From an uncultured bacterium (lineage in GTDB: Bacteria > Actinomycetota > Coriobacteriia > Coriobacteriales > Atopobiaceae), in NCBI GenBank assembly GCA_905214865.1, contig CAJMNO010000028.1, positions 1 through 25,621 on the forward strand: DNA of 25,621 nt. The letters are read 5' to 3'. A model generated the notes under the pieces. The model made no database searches. It was not told the origin of the DNA and was given only the letters and a program-made list of their open reading frames with translations. Numbering within the stretch: position 1 is the first letter of the stretch; every line of letters begins with the position of its first letter. The translations under genes were made by a program, and so were the position numbers. Positions 22,228 through 25,621 of this stretch are shown piece after piece.

Positions 22228-23994
22228 ATGGCGTTCAGCATGCACACGCACACCTGCGGCGAGCTCCGCGAGGCCAACATTGGCGAGGAGGTCACGCTCA
22301 CCGGCTGGGTCTGGCACAGGCGCGACCACGGCGGCCTGATCTTTGTGGACCTGCGCGACCGCGAGGGCGTCACCCAGCTGGAGTTTGACCCCGAGGTCTG
22401 CGACGAGGACACGTTCCACGAGGCCGAGACCATCCGCTCCGAGTGGCCGATCATGGTGAGCGGCACCGTGCGCGAGCGCCCCGAGGGCCAGGACAACGAG
22501 AAGCTCGCCACCGGCGCCATCGAGGTGTACGTGACCAAGATCGTGGTGCTCAACACCTCCAAGACGCCCCCCTTCCAGATCGAGGACCACGTCGACACCG
22601 CCGAGGACGTCCGTCTCCGCTACCGCTACCTCGACCTGCGGCGCCCGACGATGACGTCCAACCTCAAGCTGCGCTCCGACTTCACCTTCGCGCTGCGCGA
22701 GGCCTTCCACAACAGCGAGTTCATGGAGGTCGAGACCCCGTCGCTCTTCAAGAGCACGCCCGAGGGCGCTCGCGACTTCCTGGTTCCCAGCCGCATGCAA
22801 CCGGGCCACTTCTACGCGCTGCCGCAGTCCCCGCAGCTCCTGAAGGAGCTCCTCATGGTCGGCGGCGTGGAGCGCTACTACCAGGTTGCCAAGTGCTTCC
22901 GCGACGAGGACCTGCGCAAGGACCGCCAGCCCGAGTTCACGCAGGTGGACGTCGAGATGAGCTTTGTGAGCCAGGACGACCTCATGGGTCAGCTGGAGTA
23001 CGTGCTGGCCGACGCCTTTGGCAAGATGGGCGTGAAGATGGAGCTCCCGCTCCGCCGCATCCAGTACTGGGACGCCATGGACACCTACGGCGTGGACAAG
23101 CCCGACACGCGCTATGGCATGGAGCTCCACGACGTAACGTCGATCTTCTCCAACTCCAAGTTCAAGCTCTTCTCCAGCGCCGCCAACACCGAGGGCCAGT
23201 ACGTCAAGGCCATCAACGCCAAGGGTGCGGGCAAGTGGCCGCGCGCCAAGATAGACCGCCTGGCCGACGTCGCCGCCACGTTTGGCGCCAAGGGCCTGGC
23301 CTACATCGCCTTCCGCGAGGACGGGTCGGTGACCAGCCCCATCGTCAAGTTCTTCTCCGACGACGAGATGGCCGCGCTCCGCTCCGAGATGGACGTTGAG
23401 CCGGGCGACCTGGTCATGTTCGCCGTGGCCGACCGCCTGCACGCGGACGAGATCCTGGGCGGCATGCGCTGCCACATGGCGGACGCCCTGGACGTGCCGC
23501 GCGAGGGCCACGACTTCCTGTGGGTCGTCAACTTCCCGCTGTTCCACTGGGACGAGGACCGCAAGTGCCTGGACTCCGAGCACCAGCCGTTCACCCAGCC
23601 CAACGAGGACCAGCTCGACCTGCTTGACAGCGACCCCCTGGCCATGGGCTCGCACACCATGGACTTTGTGATGGACGGCTACGAGGCCGGCGGTGGCGGC
23701 ATGCGCATCCACAACGCCGAGCTGCAGGAGAAAATCCTGGAGAAGCTGGGCTTCACGCCCGAGCGCGCGAAGGCGCAGTTTGGGTTCCTCATGAACGCTC
23801 TGGAGTTTGGCGCGCCCCCCATGGGCGGCTTCGCGCTCGGACTCGACCGCGTGTGCATGCTCCTCGCCGGCGCGGACAACATCCGCGAGGTCATGGCGTT
23901 CCCCAAGACCAGCTCTGGCTCGGACCTGATGAGCGACGCTCCGAGCGAGGTCTCGGGCAAGCAGCTCAAGGAGGTCTCGCTCAGGCTGCTGTAG
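22228..23994 (+). CDS. aspS: Aspartyl-tRNA synthetase, bacterial type
   Basis: Class IIb synthetase, 588 residues, the full bacterial length. An N-terminal OB-fold anticodon domain (VTLTGWVWHRRDHGGLIFVDLRD, about residues 17-40) is followed by the catalytic core with LPQSPQLLKELLM and motif 2, FRDEDLRKDRQPEFTQ. A bacterial GAD insertion domain follows (about 280-410). Then come GEAGGGGMRIH-like DGYEAGGGGMRIHN, motif 3 GGFALGLDRVCMLLAG and the conserved end SGSDLMSDAPSEV. The ATG at 22228 was chosen because similarity begins there and GAGAGGAATCAC precedes it; an ATG at 22240 is the alternative. Whether it also charges tRNA-Asn is not decided by the sequence. Confidence 0.96.
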   Translation: MAFSMHTHTCGELREANIGEEVTLTGWVWHRRDHGGLIFVDLRDREGVTQLEFDPEVCDEDTFHEAETIRSEWPIMVSGTVRERPEGQDNEKLATGAIEVYVTKIVVLNTSKTPPFQIEDHVDTAEDVRLRYRYLDLRRPTMTSNLKLRSDFTFALREAFHNSEFMEVETPSLFKSTPEGARDFLVPSRMQPGHFYALPQSPQLLKELLMVGGVERYYQVAKCFRDEDLRKDRQPEFTQVDVEMSFVSQDDLMGQLEYVLADAFGKMGVKMELPLRRIQYWDAMDTYGVDKPDTRYGMELHDVTSIFSNSKFKLFSSAANTEGQYVKAINAKGAGKWPRAKIDRLADVAATFGAKGLAYIAFREDGSVTSPIVKFFSDDEMAALRSEMDVEPGDLVMFAVADRLHADEILGGMRCHMADALDVPREGHDFLWVVNFPLFHWDEDRKCLDSEHQPFTQPNEDQLDLLDSDPLAMGSHTMDFVMDGYEAGGGGMRIHNAELQEKILEKLGFTPERAKAQFGFLMNALEFGAPPMGGFALGLDRVCMLLAGADNIREVMAFPKTSSGSDLMSDAPSEVSGKQLKEVSLRLL

Positions 23995-24024
23995 GCAGGG
24001 GAGAGAGGCGCGATCTGCGAGGAG

Positions 24025-24058
24025 GGGAGCCGTCCCACGGGGTGGCTCCCTTCTTTTG
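24025..24058 (+). terminator. aspS: Rho-independent terminator of aspS
   Basis: GGGAGCC (24025-24031) and GGCTCCC (24044-24050) form a perfect 7-bp stem, directly followed by TTCTTTTG. It is the only hairpin here with a classic U-run. Confidence 0.85.
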
Positions 24059-24133
24059 TGGCGGCGGGGCGCGTCCGAAGACGGTTGCTTGCGGGTGCGC
24101 GTTCGGTGGGGGAGAGGTGCTGAGCGAGCTAGC

Positions 24134-24250
24134 CCTCGCGTGGATTTGGATGCGCGATGTTTAGCACCCCCGACCTCGTATGGATTTCCGCCGCCAAACT
24201 CCCACGAGGCCTAGGGAGATTAAGCACCTCATCCCAAAATCCGCACGAGG
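24134..24250. repeat. Family C repeat cluster, copy 2 (nested palindrome)
   Basis: A reverse copy at 24134-24165 (CCTCGCGTGGATTTGGATG then TTTAGC) faces a forward copy at 24218-24250 (GATTAAGC-ACCTCATC-CCAAAATCCGCACGAGG) around centre 24192. An inner CCTCGT (24174-24179) and ACGAGG (24204-24209) pair has almost the same centre (24191.5). A piece reading GCCGCCAAACTCCC at about 24190-24203 resembles the family A arm. The cluster ends at the stop of the toxin gene. Confidence 0.7.
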
Positions 24251-24255
24251 ACTAC

Positions 24256-24519
24256 CTACCTGTATGCCTTGCTTCTGTGGACGACGTCGAGGACGAGAAC
24301 GACCAGGACGTCCTCCTCAATGTCACAGATGATTCGATAGTCGCCAACCCTGTAGCGCCAAAGGCCAGAGAGGTTTCCAACGAGTGCCTTGCCGGTGCTT
24401 CTCGGATCATCGAGCTGGGAAATCTCGCGCAACTTGGACGTTATCCTTCTGGCGACCTCCCTATCCAGCTTCTTCATGGCTCGCTGGACGTCCTTATCGA
24501 TCTCGATTCGCCAGGTCAA
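24256..24519 (-). CDS. RelE/ParE-family toxin
   Basis: An 87-residue toxin of the RelE superfamily, ribosome-dependent mRNA endonucleases or related inhibitors. The sequence has KKLDREVARRITSKLREI, then LSGLWRYRVGDYRIICDIEE with the basic Arg/Tyr residues typical of RelE, and a C-terminal VVHRSKAYR. I chose the TTG at 24519 because GGAGGAG (24530-24524) stands before it and the usual RelE N-terminus (TWRIEIDKDV) starts there. An in-frame ATG at 24537 would add six residues. It overlaps the antitoxin gene by 26 bp, which implies translational coupling. Confidence 0.87.
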   Translation of the reverse strand: MTWRIEIDKDVQRAMKKLDREVARRITSKLREISQLDDPRSTGKALVGNLSGLWRYRVGDYRIICDIEEDVLVVLVLDVVHRSKAYR

Positions 24520-24739
24520 GGCTCTCCTCCAGCTCATCGAGCGTCACGGTCTCAAGCCTGCCAGCGCGGAAGTCCTCGACCTTTTTGAGAATCCCGTACT
24601 CGTACTCGAGCCGATCGATGGACTCGGCGAGGGCTTCGTTGACGTAATGGCTCCTCGTCCTACCGGTGGCTTTTGCGAGCCGAGTGTATCTGTCGGCTAT
24701 CTCCTTGGGGACTCTCGTTGGAATGGAAACGGTTGCCAT
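24494..24739 (-). CDS. Ribbon-helix-helix antitoxin partner of the RelE toxin
   Basis: An 81-residue protein. The N-terminal ATVSIPTRVPKEIADRYTRL and GRTRSHYVNEALAE form a ribbon-helix-helix DNA-binding domain, and the acidic C-terminal part (LDELEESLDL) is the expected toxin-neutralising tail. It is RelB-like (DUF6290 type). The ATG at 24739 has AGGGAG seven bases upstream. As is usual, the antitoxin gene comes first and overlaps the toxin; the pair is probably autorepressed at the promoter just upstream. Confidence 0.87.
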   Translation of the reverse strand: MATVSIPTRVPKEIADRYTRLAKATGRTRSHYVNEALAESIDRLEYEYGILKKVEDFRAGRLETVTLDELEESLDLANRDR

Positions 24740-24768
24740 CGTTTTTCTCCCTTCGTCATGACGCAATC

Positions 24769-24798
24769 ACTGTATCACGTGTATTCTTTGTATTACAA
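24769..24798 (-). promoter_or_regulatory. Toxin-antitoxin promoter and palindromic operator candidate
   Basis: On the minus strand TTGTAA (24798-24793) and TACAGT (24774-24769) are separated by 18 bp. The -35 lies in the perfect palindrome TTGTA-T-TACAA (24788-24798), and GTATT is repeated just beside it. Ribbon-helix-helix antitoxins commonly bind such short repeats. The region is AT-rich. Confidence 0.55.
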
Positions 24799-25095
24799 CA
24801 TGATGTCTGCCAAAAGGAAGCTGGCGCTGCGGAGTGAAGGTGGACGCAAACACGTCTCGCCGACGCACCGGGGACGGGCATCCACAATCGCCGCGAGTGA
24901 CGCCTAGGACGTTTGTGCTTCAATTGGTTGGCTAGTGGCATCCCAAGATGGCAGCGGTTACGCTCTCGAAGTCGTCGGCGACCTTATGCCTGAGCCCGCT
25001 CTCAACGATTCCGGCTACGGATTAGGCGTGAAGGCATGGAGGAGTGGCGAAGGTCGCATGCACGGGGCGTTTGAGGAGATGCGGGGGGGTGCACG
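24799..25095. other. Gene-free stretch, possibly with a decayed gene fragment
   Basis: No intact gene. On the minus strand, about 24938-25024, a 29-codon open stretch reads GLRHKVADDFESVTAAIL, reminiscent of a short part of RNase III-like proteins. Stops on both sides and no ribosome site make it at best a remnant. The base composition is lower in GC than most of the window. Confidence 0.35.
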
Positions 25096-25338
25096 TTGAG
25101 CATTTATGCTGAGGTTGATAAGAAATATAATGAAATCTACAGCGGGGACGATGACCGCAACGTCATCGCCGAGATACTCGGCCCCATGCCCAAGGACGCG
25201 CAGGACCTCTGGCGTAAGGAGGGGCTCTTCGTCGAATCCCTTATTCCTGATAACTGGCAGCGACCCGACTTCGATGACTTCTGCGAGCGCGAGATCATGA
25301 GGAAGTTTGCCAAGGAGGAGGCCGCTCGCTCCATTTAG
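25096..25338 (+). CDS. Small acidic protein of unknown function
   Basis: 80 residues, Asp/Glu/Lys-rich, predicted largely helical, with no membrane segment or recognised domain. It starts at a TTG preceded by a G-rich stretch (GGGGGGG, 25083-25089); there is no in-frame ATG near the start. Codon use is less GC-biased than the neighbours in its first 50 bases (AAGAAATATAATGAAATC). It lies downstream of the toxin-antitoxin pair on the opposite strand. It could be an accessory gene acquired with that module or a free-standing small gene. Confidence 0.55.
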   Translation: MSIYAEVDKKYNEIYSGDDDRNVIAEILGPMPKDAQDLWRKEGLFVESLIPDNWQRPDFDDFCEREIMRKFAKEEAARSI

Positions 25339-25621
25339 GGCTTTTCGCCAACCCGATAGAATGGCTGAAAGTTGCCGACTCGTAGTTCAAAAGAGTCCTT
25401 CCTCAGCTTCCCAACTGCGGGGGAGCCCGACACTGACGTGTTGGCTTCTGCCGAGGAGTCCCGGCAGCCAAAGAAGGGGAGAGGGGCGGGCAAATCACCT
25501 CCGTGCCCAATCCGCCGGCAGCGGAGGGCTCCGTGCGAGTCGGCCGGGCGGCCCCGGTTGGGAGAGGTGTGTTTTGTCAAGTCGCGATGAGCAGAACGGT
25601 CATCAATTTATGAGCAGCCTG
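25339..25621. other. Right edge, nothing firm
   Basis: An 81-codon minus-strand frame (25335-25580) ending in VGNFQPFYRVGEKP has no ribosome site and a low-complexity first half. The GGGGAGAGGGGCGGG at about 25477 is the stop-associated motif seen elsewhere. No gene call is made. Confidence 0.4.

Noticed and set aside
24938..25024. Possible RNase III-like remnant on the minus strand
   Set aside because: Only about 29 codons between stops; the resemblance is too short to call a pseudogene.
25335..25580. 81-codon minus-strand frame ending in a neat VGNFQPFYRVGEKP
   Set aside because: No ribosome site, low-complexity first half and no recognised domain; it could be a fragment but cannot be supported.
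1..25621. tRNA or rRNA genes
   Set aside because: No cloverleaf with a TTCGA-type T-arm and CCA-proximal stem, and no rRNA segments, were recognised by eye; a tRNAscan-SE run would settle it.

Overview
The window is chromosomal DNA from a high-GC bacterium that reads most like an anaerobic Actinobacteriota of class Coriobacteriia (Olsenella/Atopobium relatives). The grounds are uniformly GC-rich third codon positions, GGGGAGAG-type ribosome binding sites, the de novo NAD genes followed by a NiaR-type 3H repressor, a monomeric [FeFe] hydrogenase with four-cysteine ferredoxin clusters, and no respiratory genes. The lineage is inferred from protein character, not from a search.

Layout. Positions 1-60 hold two small hairpins that may be the end of an IS200/IS605-type element. 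Positions 186-2251 (minus) are a coupled pair, an EamA/DMT exporter and a threonine-aldolase-family PLP enzyme. Diverging from it is the operon nadA-nadB-nadC-niaR (2529-6206), with a perfect palindromic operator candidate over the nadA promoter. A branched-chain aminotransferase (6483-7526) and a secreted, unanchored beta-solenoid-like protein (7757-9010) follow. An aldo/keto reductase (minus) and a cyclophilin-like protein with a Lys/Gly tail (plus) form a divergent pair at 10155-12414. Then come hisS (13725-15038), a convergent NhaC-type antiporter (15199-16608) and, divergent from that, a LysR regulator overlapping an RluA-type pseudouridine synthase (16854-18550). The hydrogenase (18620-20248), a small orphan protein, a Gph-like phosphatase and aspS (22228-23994) follow. 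The window ends with a RelE/RHH toxin-antitoxin pair and a small orphan gene.

The most unusual part is not coding. The long gene-free stretches at 9.0-10.1, 12.4-13.7, 20.8-21.3 and 24.1-24.25 kb carry three families of palindromic repeats. Family A is a 46-50 bp palindrome centred on GAGYRCTC; it forms two four-member arrays 3.5 kb apart with nearly the same spacing. Family B is a 26-bp bipartite element, CTGAGRAAW-N9-TGGCAATC, in three clusters (11 copies), one of them a nested palindrome whose inner arms match over 24 bp. Family C is a GATTARGC-N8/9-AAATCCG type element in two clusters. They look like REP/BIME-type elements. No transposase lies in the window, and I do not know a published name for them.

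Functionally the ordinary genes cover NAD synthesis, amino-acid transamination and export, tRNA charging, hydrogen metabolism and cation/proton exchange. Gene starts were chosen from ribosome binding sites and family lengths.
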